From NCBI RefSeq assembly GCF_024323335.1, contig NC_066579.1:134330854-134394853 (forward strand): 64,000 nucleotides of DNA. The letters run 5' to 3'. The DNA comes from Lathyrus oleraceus. Lineage: Eukaryota; Streptophyta; Magnoliopsida; Fabales; Fabaceae. A model generated the notes under the pieces. It saw nothing but the letters and a program-made list of their open reading frames with translations, searched no databases and had not been told where the DNA came from. This document shows positions 54,358-64,000 of the stretch, piece by piece; the stretch's first letter is position 1, and each line of letters opens with the position of its first letter. The position numbers and the translations under genes are program-made.

Positions 54358-56769
54358 ATGGATTCTCAACAAAAATCAGTGTACAATTTCTCCCAACAGA
54401 TGAACTCAACAGAGCAAGCACCCAGTTCTAGCCAACGAACCACTGCAACCATCGGCGTCGTCTCAACTCCAATCTACAGGGAACCCCACATTCTTAATTG
54501 TGATCCCCACATTCATCTAGCAACTCCATTTGATAAGCTTGAAGTTCTTTGGGAAACTTTGGTTGATTTCGCAAACATGAAGCGCAATGGCGTCGACCTC
54601 ACTGAAGAACTGAAAAAGCAAGGGTGGGAAAATTACTTTCAACGCCTCTATGGCCCTGTGTACACGAATCTGGTGAAGAAGTTCTGGCAGTTCGCAGACT
54701 CAGATGATCACTACATTGTCTCCTACATTCTGGGAGTCAAGATAGTCATCACTGAGAAATCAATTGCTTCTCTTCTGAACATGGAGAAGACAGGAGGAAG
54801 ACACATCTACAACATAAATCCTAGGGAAAAGTACTTGTCCCAGGAAATAAACCCTGCCATCTTCCAACAGAGTGCTGAAGGCAAGCATTCCAAGAACAAG
54901 GAACTACATCAGAACCTCCAGGTCTGGCTGAAGATCATCTTAGGCACCATCCATCATCGTCCTGCTTCAAACTCTTCTGACTACATCAACACAGATCAGA
55001 AGTGCATCATGTATTGCATTCACAAGGGTCTGAAACTCTGTCTACTTGCACTCCTCTTCAAGTACCTCATAGATTCAGTTAAAGACACCAGAAACAACAT
55101 GAAGACAAGGAACTACATCCCTTTAGGGAGATTGATATCTGATGTATTGATCGAGAGTGGCCTCGTGGACCATCTGATTCAGCTAAGACTCATGGAAGAT
55201 GTCACCAATGACACTGGAATACCTCTGAATGCTCGGAATCTAAAGAGCATGGGAATCATTGATCAAGTCAGAGCCAAACCAACACTTGATACCTCCTGGG
55301 AAGCACTCAAAGATCAGAGGGAGATTCCCAACGGACTCTACTTGTTCTCCAAGATCGACCCTCCAGAGGTAATAACCTACTATCTAGAGGATCTGTACAA
55401 GCAAGGGGGGGATATCACTAAATTCTCAGTGGACTGGCTACCTGAGCATCCATCAAACTTCATGAAGAGGATACGAGAGCCCTCTGAGAAGTCCAAGAAG
55501 GCGAAGCAAGTTAAGCTAGGAGAATTATCTGGATCAAGACCCCCAGTTCCTCTGGTTGCCTCTCCAGGTAAGTTGTATCTCTCCCTCCCTCTGTCAAAAT
55601 TAAACCTATTGCTTCTTCTCTTCCCCAAACAACACCCATATACACCTCTGCCGAAACTCCTCCCTCAACCACCAGATCTTCTAACCCACCATCTCTGAAA
55701 TTCAACCTCGCCACCATAAAATTTACATGTTTCAGAAGCAGAAATGCTGAATGAAACCACCTCACCATCATCATCACCATCTCCTTAATCCCCACCTTAC
55801 TACGAACTCTCATCTGATATTGAACCATCTGACCCTCAATCCCCCACTCTGGCTCAGCTCTAAGCCCGTGCTCTGGCCTCTCAAAGGCAATCACATCCTG
55901 ACCCTGAACCTGAAGTCACTTCCCCACCTCCAGAACATGCAAATCCAATCACATCTGAACCACAACCATCTGAACCAACCCACTATGAACCACAACCATC
56001 AGAACCAACCCACTCTGAACCACAACCATCTAAACCAACCCACTCTGACATACCACCACCCATAACTTCCACTGACCCAACACCTCCCACACTTAATCTA
56101 AGTGCCCCCATCTCACCCTCCTCACCCTCCCCAGCCTCTGCCAATGAACCAGAAACTACCATTCCTACCCTTGAAGAAGCAATTAAGGTTTTTGCAGAGT
56201 CTTCAGTTAAAAAGGTCAAGTCTCTGACCATCAACTCTGGTATTAGTGATGATCCCTCTACTGTAAGGATTCACTGGAACAGAGTGATAAGTTGGATGAC
56301 CTCTGAAGCCTTCAAGCTGAAAGGCCTCTCTGAACAAGTCCGCAATGACTTCATCAGAGACGCTGAGGTCAGACTCCAAGAGAGCCTAGCTAGAGAAGCT
56401 GAGGAACGGGCAAGGAAGGAAGCTGAAGACAAAGCGCATCTAGAAGAACTTCAGAGGATCAAAGAAGCTAAAGCAAAGGCTATTGTTGATGTTGTTGCTG
56501 CTGAGGCTGAGGCAAAAGCTAAAGCCGACACTGAAGAAGCAACTCGCATTGCTGGAGAAGCTGCTGCCAAAGCCAAAGCTGATGAACTGACTTAGGGGGA
56601 GCACTCCAACTCTGGGTTCGTCCCTCTGGTCCTAAAGACTCTCGAAGAACTGCAGAAAGAACAACAGATAATTCGAGCCAGACTTGATCAACAGGACTCT
56701 ATCAACGTTAACATTCAGAACATGTTATTCCAGCTGCTCCAGAGGATGCCTCCTCCTCCAAACCCTTAG
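54358..56769 (+). pseudogene. Element F extra 3' ORF (SIRE/Maximus 'env-like' ORF), broken
   Basis: ATG at 54358 (MDSQQKSV). The N-terminal globular part (about residues 40-380) contains WENYFQRLYGPVY, VKKFWQF and VITEKSIASLLNMEKTGG, which I recognise as the putative plant transposon protein type found in SIRE/Maximus elements. A Pro-rich middle with SEPQPSEPTH repeats (about 55955-56050) follows. The C-terminal part is an Ala/Glu/Lys-rich coiled coil (56284-56595) ending LQRMPPPPNP. Breaks: a frameshift near 55570-55600, another before 55900, and TAG at 56593-56595; the natural stop is TAG at 56767-56769. No signal peptide or membrane segment is convincing, so an envelope role is unsupported. 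Confidence 0.82.
55955..56050 (+). repeat. 30-bp coding tandem repeat in element F extra ORF
   Basis: GAACCACAACCATCTGAACC-type units repeated three to four times, coding for SEPQPSEPTH. Confidence 0.85.
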
Positions 56770-57156
56770 GCAACTAGGCTATTTTGCTTGTTGCTTTCTA
56801 TGTTTTGGTGTCTACTTCTTGCTTTCTGCCTTCTGACTTATGTGATTATCTGTAAATGCTTCTCTATCAATATCATCTTTTTTGCTGCTATGTCTTTTTG
56901 ATTCTGACAAAAAGGGGGAGAATTAAAACAGCTCTGATGAAAACATAACTAATTCTTCTCAAGCACTGAAAACATTTTCTATAAAATCAATGACTTAAGA
57001 TATGAAGGAAAGTAGTTAAAAGCACCAAACCATGGAAGGTCCGGTAAGAACTTCTGAGCTATCCAAAGATCTAACTCAAGGGGAGCCCTCTGTACTATCT
57101 GATCTAAGAGTTCCTTTAAATGTTTCATCTTTAACTTGAACTATTTTTTCATCATC
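56770..57156 (+). other. Non-coding region between extra ORF and PPT of element F
   Basis: 387 bp; T-rich then mixed, with internal AAAAAGGGGGAGAA near 56910, an earlier purine-rich copy of the PPT-like motif. No gene seen. Confidence 0.6.
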
Positions 57157-57170
57157 AAAAAGGGGGAGAT
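57157..57170 (+). promoter_or_regulatory. Polypurine tract of element F
   Basis: AAAAAGGGGGAGAT immediately before the LTR start TGTAAGAACA. Confidence 0.9.
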
Positions 57171-58060
57171 TGTAAGAACAAAGTTGGTTCTACAATATAT
57201 CTCTAAGATTTTGATGATAACAAAAGGATGAAACAAAAATGGCACTCTAACGAGATTTTTTCTTAGTGTACAGGACTCTGAACATTTACGCAGGATTTTG
57301 ACCATACATCGGATATAATATTACATCAGATATAAAATATTCGATGACTAGATGCCACTCAGAAAGGATGCGTCCAGAAGGTTCTGATTCTGATCAACGC
57401 AGATACCAGCACAACTTAAGAAGTCAAAAGTGCCGATAAAAGACTACTAAATCCAGACTCTGATACTTAAGAAGTCTAGAGCACTGAGAAGCTCTGATGA
57501 AGTCATACACAACCATCCTCTGAAGACAAACTCTGATATATCAAGAATCTGACATAGACTCGCCAGTCCAGAACGCGTAATGAAAAGAATCTTAATATGG
57601 AAAGAAAGTATTTCAAGAAGGGAATAATGAGGCGTGGAAAACTGTTTTAGAAAGAAACAGGGAGAGTAATGACATTAATTATTCTTCAATGACCAAGATT
57701 ATGTCATCACTCCAACGGTCCTTCACAACGACTATATAAAGGACGGAATACCTCACAAGAGAACACACCTGAGACACACAGAAATCTCATTCATCCTCTC
57801 TCATTTTCACAAGCTGTTGCTTTTACGTGAAAAGCTATTGTTCTTATATTTCTGTAATATTTGCTTTTTGTTAGAAGCACTTTACACTACAATTTACTCT
57901 TGCTTAAACTACTTCCTCAAGTGACTCTGCGCAGTTTGAATACTTAAGAGGACTAAGAGATTATTCTCTTAGAAATTTGGTTGTATAATCTTTCAAGATT
58001 AGTGGATTAAGTCCTTATTGAAGGCGAAATCACCTTGAAGTTTGGACTTGAGAAGTTGAT
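57171..58060 (+). repeat. 3' LTR of element F (right end truncated or unclear)
   Basis: Starts TGTAAGAACAAAGTTGGTTC. TATA box TATATAAA at 57733-57740. By symmetry it should end ...TGTTCTTACA. That terminus is not found; Ogre-like sequence is recognisable by 58155 and possibly from about 58060. Confidence 0.75.
57733..57740 (+). promoter_or_regulatory. TATA box of element F LTR
   Basis: TATATAAA in the context CGACTATATAAAGGACGG, about 560 bp into the LTR. Confidence 0.65.
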
Positions 58061-61000
58061 CAGTCAATTCATCTAACTATTTTGAAATCCACTGAGACCT
58101 GAATTTTGATGTGTTGGTCAAATGGAGATGACACCAAGAGAAAAAATGTTCTTAAGAACCGTATGAACAACTTTCATGTTCATAGAAATTTATTTTAAGC
58201 TTGGAAAGTCATCATCCATTTCAGAACATTATAGGTCATTTTGACCGAAACCCTAATTTTGGGTCAACTTCCCAAGGAGATACCTCTCTCATTTTTTATG
58301 ATTTTGAGGTGGGATCAAATGCATTGGAAATTTTAAGATGTCTAATTAATTTTTTATGTTGAACAAATTTTCATAATCCTAAAATAAATACATGTGATAT
58401 TGCAAAACATTATAGGTCACTTTGGGCCAAAGGCATTGAAATGTGAAAAAATCCAACTTCAAGTGCCCATAACTTTCTAATAAAAAATCCAAAGGATGCA
58501 AAATTTAAGTCCAAATTTATTGCATTGAAAAGATCTACAACTTTTATGTTGAAGGTTTTGTCATTTGGGGCTTACATAATTAAAACATAAGGGCTTGAAG
58601 TTAGTCCATTTTGGAAATTTTCACATGCACATGTTTTGCACCTTGAACTTTTATGGCCAATTTTCACAAATTTCCCACTTCCAAATGAAGTTTTGTTCAA
58701 CATAACAATTGATCCTCATGTCAAGACCTTTCCAACCATTACCCACAAGGCCAAGTTTTATTTTTGGAAGAGGCATTTTCGAAGAGGGGAAGATTTTGGT
58801 GCAATTATGGAAACTTGGTTGAAACTCATTGCACACTCCAATTACCTTACATTTGCACGCCCATTTCAGATCAAAATGACTTAAGCTTGCAATTCCAATT
58901 AGATTTGGTCCCTCCATGCGCCTGTACAGGCCCATGCATGGAGGCCCTTATCATTCATGCACACATAGTTTTCATGCTTGCAGCTTGCATTTGCTATAAA
59001 TAGAGGTGCATACCTCCATCATAAACCAACCTGAAGGCACCTGATATGCTACAAAATTGAATCCAAAACCATATCTAAAGGAGTTTCTCTCTTTCACTTT
59101 CAATTTTCAGATCCAAATTTCAATCTCCTTGGTTGTTCTTTGGACTTCAATTCCTTAGCCTCATCTCCTCTCCATCTCCAGAGCAAACTATAACCAAGAG
59201 TGATGAAGGATTGTGCTCCATAGATCTATATTTCAAAGGGGGATGTTCAAACTTTTCTTCTTCGAAACTCATTGATTATTGCTTGTTTCTTGTGTTTCTT
59301 GGCTTGGCTGAAGTCCTCTCATCAGAGGCGTTGGAATTGTGCTTTTAATTTTGCAAAATCATCAAGTTCAGTTTGAACTCCATTACTTTCCTCTACTAAT
59401 TTCTCTTCCTATAGGGATCTAGAAGGAAAACCAATGGTACATGGGTGATGTACATCACCCCAGCTTTCCAATGATATGAGGATCGCTTCATTTGGTTAAG
59501 ATTTTTTGTCTGCAACTTTGGCCGGAATCCTTGGCCTCGCCGGAGAAGACGGTGGTGTACACCACCATCCGTTTGCCAGGTTAAATATGGACCCTTGGAT
59601 TTGATTTCCAGATCTAATCTCCACCTTCCATCTTTATGACTTTATTTAATGCAAGGTGTTTCTCATTGACTTGGACTCATGGTGAGCGCGCGCCTGTGGA
59701 CCATTAGATGTGCCAGGTCAATTAATGAGATTCCATCCAACGCACGTGGTTTTTTCTATTTTCTGATTTAATCCATTTTATTTCTTTTATTTCATTTATT
59801 TCATTTTATTTCAAAAAATCATAACTCTTACATTTTAATTCCAAAAAGTATAGAACCAATTGCATTATTTTTCTTTTAATCCCTAGTTTCTAAAAATGAT
59901 TTTTAATATTTTTTATTTTATCATTTGATACTTTTTATGAATTTTCTCTTTTCTGGTTATTTTTAATTCATTTTAAATAGTTTTCAATATTCAAAAAATA
60001 CAAAAATATTTTCTTAACTTCTTTGAATGATGATCGATCTATGAAAAATATTCTCATTAATTTATTAATTGATTTGAGATTTATTTGAGATTTATTTGAG
60101 ATTTTAGTTCAATTAGGTTATGTTTTATTCATTTTTAATTGTTTAAAAATAGTTTCTGGTTTCTAAAAATGCTGAAATTTTTTGTCAAACTTTGTTTGAC
60201 CTTGTTGAACTTAGGATGATCCATTTGGACTTTTCAAAGTTGATTTGAAATGGATTTGAAATTTGACCTTTAATTGTTTATTTTAATTCAAGTATTATTT
60301 TAATTTTGAAAAATACCAAAAATATTTTATTTGTTTCTTGACTTCTAAGTTTCATTTTGCTTCTGTTTACTATTGTTTGACCTTGATTCCATTTGTCTTT
60401 GGTCAATGCACTTTGATTATCTCATTTGAATTCCATTAATGTACATTCTTATTCATCTTCTTCTTCATCTTTTTCTTTTTGATCAATGAGTTAAAGATTG
60501 GTGGTTAGCCTTGATGTATAGGAGGTTTAAGCTTCCTTGGTTCAAGTCTAATTCATCTTGATCAAAGATCAAGTGAATGGCTTTGCATTAAGGATAGGTT
60601 TCTTCTTGATCAAGCAAAAAACCTAAATCAATACAAGATCATTCTCAATTTCTTTTGGCATGGCAAGTTGTAGGAGCTTGGCTTACTAGTCAAGGTCTCT
60701 AACTTGTGTTTGTTGCCTATATTTTATTGACCGGCCTCAGATAGGTGTGACTACTACATTAGTCCACTTACGATTGCTTAACATAGCGCTAAATTTCCCT
60801 ATGGCACACTAACATTAACTATTGACCATTAACTTTTAATTCAAGTCATTTAATTCTTGCAATTTACTTTATGCAATTTAATATCTTGTACATATAATTC
60901 ATTTGCTTTTTCCCCTTTGCTCACTTGAGCTCATGTTTATGTTAATGCAATTTGCCTTTTGCTCACTTGAGCACATAATTGTGTATATACTATTGTGCTT

Positions 61001-62403
61001 GTATTTTGTGTTGATTGTTGTGAACCAAATGCAAATGGACAAAAAGACTTAGATTCTAGGACATTCCCTATGTAAAATGGAGTCAAAGGGAAACTAGGCC
61101 TCATGCCTTTAGAGTGCTATAAATGTCAAAGAGCAACTAGGCTTCATGCCTTTAGAATGCTTAATCTTGAAGAGGACTTTAAAAGGACCTAATATCTAAA
61201 CTCACTCTTGTCCATTCTTTGTTTGCATTATAGAATTACTTTTTTGATGTGTGTGTTCTTGTGCTAGGGATTTCAACTTGAGCCAAATTGAAGAACCATT
61301 GTCATGAACATCCAAAGTGAGAGATACAAAAGCCATTGGATGATTCCTAGGAGCTTGTTTTGATTGTGTGCTTGATTGCTTGAGTATTTGCTTATTTGCT
61401 TGCTTATTCCAAAGGATGGGAGCTAATTGGATCATTGTTATGATCTCAAGAAGGGAACTCCATTTGTGGTTTTATTTCTCTTCCTTCATCTTTGTATGTT
61501 TAGGACTTAGCCATTCTTCTTCTTCCCTCCACTCTAACCCAAGCCAAAACCTTTGTGCAAACATTTAACATTTGTTTTCAACATTAGAAACCTAAGCATT
61601 ATGCTTTTGATTTTCAAACTTCTTTTCATAACACTTATTTTGAATTGAATTCTTAAGCCAACTTTGACCATATTTTGTAAATACTTTTCATTGGTAAATA
61701 CAACTCACTCAATTGTTTTATGGTTTCAAGGGCCACTTTTTTTGCCAAAGCTTTTCATAAACATTAGCTATTAGGTTTGACTTATCCTTGAGGTTGATAT
61801 AATACTCACCTATATCCTTGATGAGTGACTATAAGACTTCCATGCTTATTATAGGGTTAACCCCTCACTAGCATGTTGAAGCTCTCCTCGCATGGTGGAT
61901 TTGTGGTTTTAGGTTGAGTTTCCTCCCTTTGATAACGAAAGACCTTAAGGCTTTTGGACCAATCAATTCACCAACTTCTTTTGAGATTTCTACCCCGAAC
62001 TACGAGGTTTTGATCCTAATCTTTTTTAAGATGGTACGTAGGCAATGGGTTTATCCATTCAAACACAAAATTGCAAATAATTTGTACATTCTTCTCTCAT
62101 CTCCCCAATCATGTTTGCACAAATAATTTTTCACAAATACCAACCTACCTTACAACAATTGTGAAAAGGGATCCCTAGGAGTACCTAGGATGTATTGGGT
62201 GCTTAAAACCTTCACATTGCATAACCAACCCCCTTACCCCGATCTCTGACATTTTTATTAGTTTTTGATTTGATAAAACTTCTCGGTTTTTGTTCGCTTT
62301 CTAACCTTTCCTTTGGATAAATAGAAGTGCGGTGGTGACTCGAATTGTATGATTTACTTTTGATTTAGTCAATAAATCTAAAGGTAACGAATACCCCGCT
62401 ACA
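58061..62403 (+). repeat. 5' LTR of Ogre G (5'-truncated)
   Basis: From 58155 it matches, in reverse complement, the B LTR at about 42540 and leftwards. The last 120 bases match the end of the A LTR. TATA box TATAAATA at 58995-59002. Left boundary uncertain (58030-58150). No believable gene in 4.3 kb; the small frames are unrelated to known proteins. Confidence 0.82.
58995..59002 (+). promoter_or_regulatory. Probable TATA box in Ogre G LTR
   Basis: TATAAATA in GCTATAAATAGAGG, with CACCTGATATGC downstream; the counterpart of 41674-41681 in Ogre B. Confidence 0.6.
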
Positions 62404-62409
62404 AAAAAG

Positions 62410-62426
62410 TGGTGACTCTGCTAGGG
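62410..62426 (+). promoter_or_regulatory. Primer-binding site of Ogre G
   Basis: TGGTGACTCTGCTAGGG, six bases after the LTR end; two changes from the site of B and D. Confidence 0.78.
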
Positions 62427-63181
62427 ATCTTTTGCCTAGTGGATTTTTCCTACTTTTCATGTTTTGTTGTATTGTATTGTATATATTATTTTGTGACATA
62501 TTTTTGTGTGGAGTTATTCTTTAGCAAGTTGACTTGCAAGCCCATTCACTTGGTGGAGGTTATGTTGGGATCAATAATGTCACACGAGTAGTCGTGGTTA
62601 GGCATTACTCTTTCCAATATATGCCTTAGAAGCCAAGGACCTTAGTTTACCAATCCCATCTTGGCCTATTTTAGGACGTAGTGTGAAGTTCGTTCAAGTG
62701 TAAGATTTGATACGATTGTTACGCGATACTACACTCATAAGAGTCTCTCTTGAGAATATTTTTGGAATACGAGTAGTCGTTTATCCGATGATATCCGAAA
62801 GATGGGATGATGACTATGGGAACCTCTTGTAGAACATGACTGGCAGGTTTAACCCTAGTACACTCCCTTTTGGGTGGTTCTTAACAGAGACTCCATGCTC
62901 GTGACTTGCAACAAACCCTTGATTCATGGTTGATCCGTTCTTGTATATCCTTAATATCAATGGAACTTGGATGTTGATAAGGTGTAAACCATAATCCACC
63001 AAAATGGATGATTGATATTAAGGATGACTTGATCCATCCCATGACCTTTGTGTGGTGTGATTTGCTTGATCCTTGAGTGTGATTGTTGCATCCATGTATT
63101 CATGCATTCATACCCATCCACATCATCAACAATAAGAAAATTTTCAAGGAACTTAAGAGGTCTATTTGCAAATTTTTAGAC
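62427..63181 (+). other. Ogre G leader between PBS and ORF1
   Basis: About 755 bp, related to the B and D leaders (AAACCATAATCCACCAAAAT at about 62986 is the inverse of the B phrase). No gene supported. Confidence 0.65.
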
Positions 63182-64000
63182 ATGGATAAGCCAAGAAGGA
63201 ATACGAAGAAGTACGGTTTCAGACAACCCGACTTGAAAGAGTTAAGGAGTTTGACATCCTATGTATTAGACCCCTTGGAGTTCAAGGCTCGTCATGGGAA
63301 GCTTTTGTCTAATCTTGCTACTCAGGTGGATGAAGGTCTGTTGAGCGTATTGGTGCAGTTCTATGATCCCTTGTATTGTTGCTTCACTTTTCCAGATTTC
63401 CATCTTTTGCCTACGCTTGAGGAGTATGCCTATCTTGTGGGTATACCTATTCTAGATTAGTTGTCGTTCAATGGCTTGGAGAGAGTTCCTACTTCTCAAG
63501 AGATTGCTGATCTGTTGCATATAGATGAATCTATTGTGGGTGCTCATATGACTACCAAAGGTGGAATTCAAGGTCTCCCTTCTGAGTTCCTCATTGCTCA
63601 AGCTACTTTATATGGGAAGGCCATGATTGAGGATGCCTTTGAGGCCATATTTGTACTTCTCATCTATGGGCTAGTGTTATATCCCAACATCGACAAGTTT
63701 GTGGATGTGAACGCCATTAGGATTTTCTCTACTCTTAATCCCGTTCCTACTCTGTTGGGTGACACTTACTTCTCTTTTCATATGAGGATTGCAAAGGGTG
63801 GTGGTACCATTGTGTGTTGTTTTCCTCTGTTGTACAAGTGGTTTATTTCGCACTTGCCACAAACGGTCGCCTTCAAGGAGAACAAAGGATGTCTACGGTG
63901 GTCCACGAGACTTATGTCTCTCACTAATGATGATATATTTTGGTATAACCGTGTATTTGATGGTGTGTAGATTATTGACTCTTATGGTGAATTCTCCAAT
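63182..64000 (+). pseudogene. ORF1: Ogre G ORF1, N-terminal part, cut by window end
   Basis: ATG at 63182 (MDKPRRNTKKYGFRQP). It shares QFYDPLYCCFTFPDFHLLPT, KGGGTIVCCFPLLYKWFIS and RLMSLTNDD with B and D ORF1. In-frame TAG at 63458-63460 and at 63968-63970; the frame continues after both (IIDSYGEFSN at the edge). Unknown function, conserved Ogre protein located between PBS and gag. The N-terminus is close to B (GRRNTKKYNFRCP), but the middle differs (HIDESIVGAHMTTKGG), so G is a separate lineage. Confidence 0.85.

Larger units (their letters stand above)
53105..58060 (+). mobile_element. Element F: Ty1/copia of Maximus/SIRE type, 5'-truncated
   Basis: The + strand holds the end of RT, RNase H, an additional 3' ORF typical of SIRE/Maximus elements, a clear purine tract and the start of a 3' LTR. 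Everything upstream of the last third of RT is missing, and the LTR seems cut near 58060, so no target duplication can be tested. The left junction carries a 33-bp duplicated patch. Confidence 0.88.
58061..64000 (+). mobile_element. Element G: Ogre-type retrotransposon, 5' part, runs off window
   Basis: A 5' LTR lacking roughly its first 0.5 kb, ending CCCCGCTACA at 62403, then PBS, leader and ORF1 on the + strand. It belongs with B and D by LTR similarity, but lies in opposite orientation. The remaining element would continue to the right. Confidence 0.85.

Noticed and set aside
54358..56769. True retroviral envelope gene
   Set aside because: No convincing signal peptide, membrane segment or fusion motif; the sequence is of the soluble-looking extra ORF of SIRE/Maximus elements with a coiled coil.
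58155..62403. Candidate host exons in small frames (for example 58636-58884, 63083 upstream part)
   Set aside because: They lie in Ogre LTR or leader sequence that recurs in B and D; no splice or homology support.

Overview
The window looks like intergenic DNA from a large, repeat-rich legume genome. It is most likely from the pea/vetch/lentil tribe (Fabeae), inferred from three or four copies of Ogre-type (Ty3/gypsy, Tat lineage) retrotransposons, a Maximus/SIRE-type copia element and a Tekay-like chromovirus. I found no convincing host gene, rRNA, tRNA or CRISPR array. Almost every base can be assigned to a transposable element, and almost every reading frame is a broken transposon gene.

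Layout, left to right. (A) An Ogre copy on the + strand fills 1-15059: gag-protease, a spliceable intron, RT/RNase H/integrase, a 4.6 kb repeat-rich 3' untranslated region and a complete 3' LTR (10547-15059). (B) A second Ogre on the - strand starts at 15060, exactly inside its reverse transcriptase, because A inserted there. It continues through protease, gag, ORF1 and PBS to a 5' LTR that starts at 22182. (C) That LTR is split by a Ty1/copia element (25023-41337) with 1365-bp LTRs and a perfect 5-bp target duplication. (H) The gag gene of C is split by a chromodomain-bearing Ty3/gypsy element on the - strand (28558-37399), again with a perfect 5-bp duplication. The B LTR resumes at 41343 and ends near 43150. 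(D) A third Ogre on the - strand follows: ORF1, PBS and LTR. Its LTR is split by (E), a 5.6-kb CACTA DNA transposon (45561-51180) carrying one multi-exon TnpA-like/Ulp1-protease gene. (F) At 53105 the D LTR breaks into a 5'-truncated Maximus/SIRE copia element on the + strand (RT end, RNase H, extra 3' ORF, PPT, LTR start). (G) From about 58060 a fourth Ogre on the + strand shows a 5'-truncated LTR, a PBS and the first half of ORF1, and runs off the window.

History. The junctions give an order: D received B (probably just upstream of the D gag) and, independently, E; B then received A (in RT) and C (in its LTR); C received H. My hand counts of LTR differences (about 25 in 1365 bp for C, about 11 in 2150 bp for H) agree with H being younger than C. 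D, F and G meet at ragged junctions, one with a 33-bp templated-looking duplication. These look like deletion and end-joining scars, not clean insertions.

Points of most interest: the precise in-frame Ogre intron in two copies; a 14-bp perfect palindrome, GTTAACCGGTTAAC, arrayed both in the leader of copia element C and in the LTRs of unrelated chromovirus H; an in-frame exon-plus-intron triplication in the CACTA gene; and defective elements (C, H) that seem to have moved with help in trans. No wholly new biological system is evident; the unusual signals are about transposon structure and evolution.
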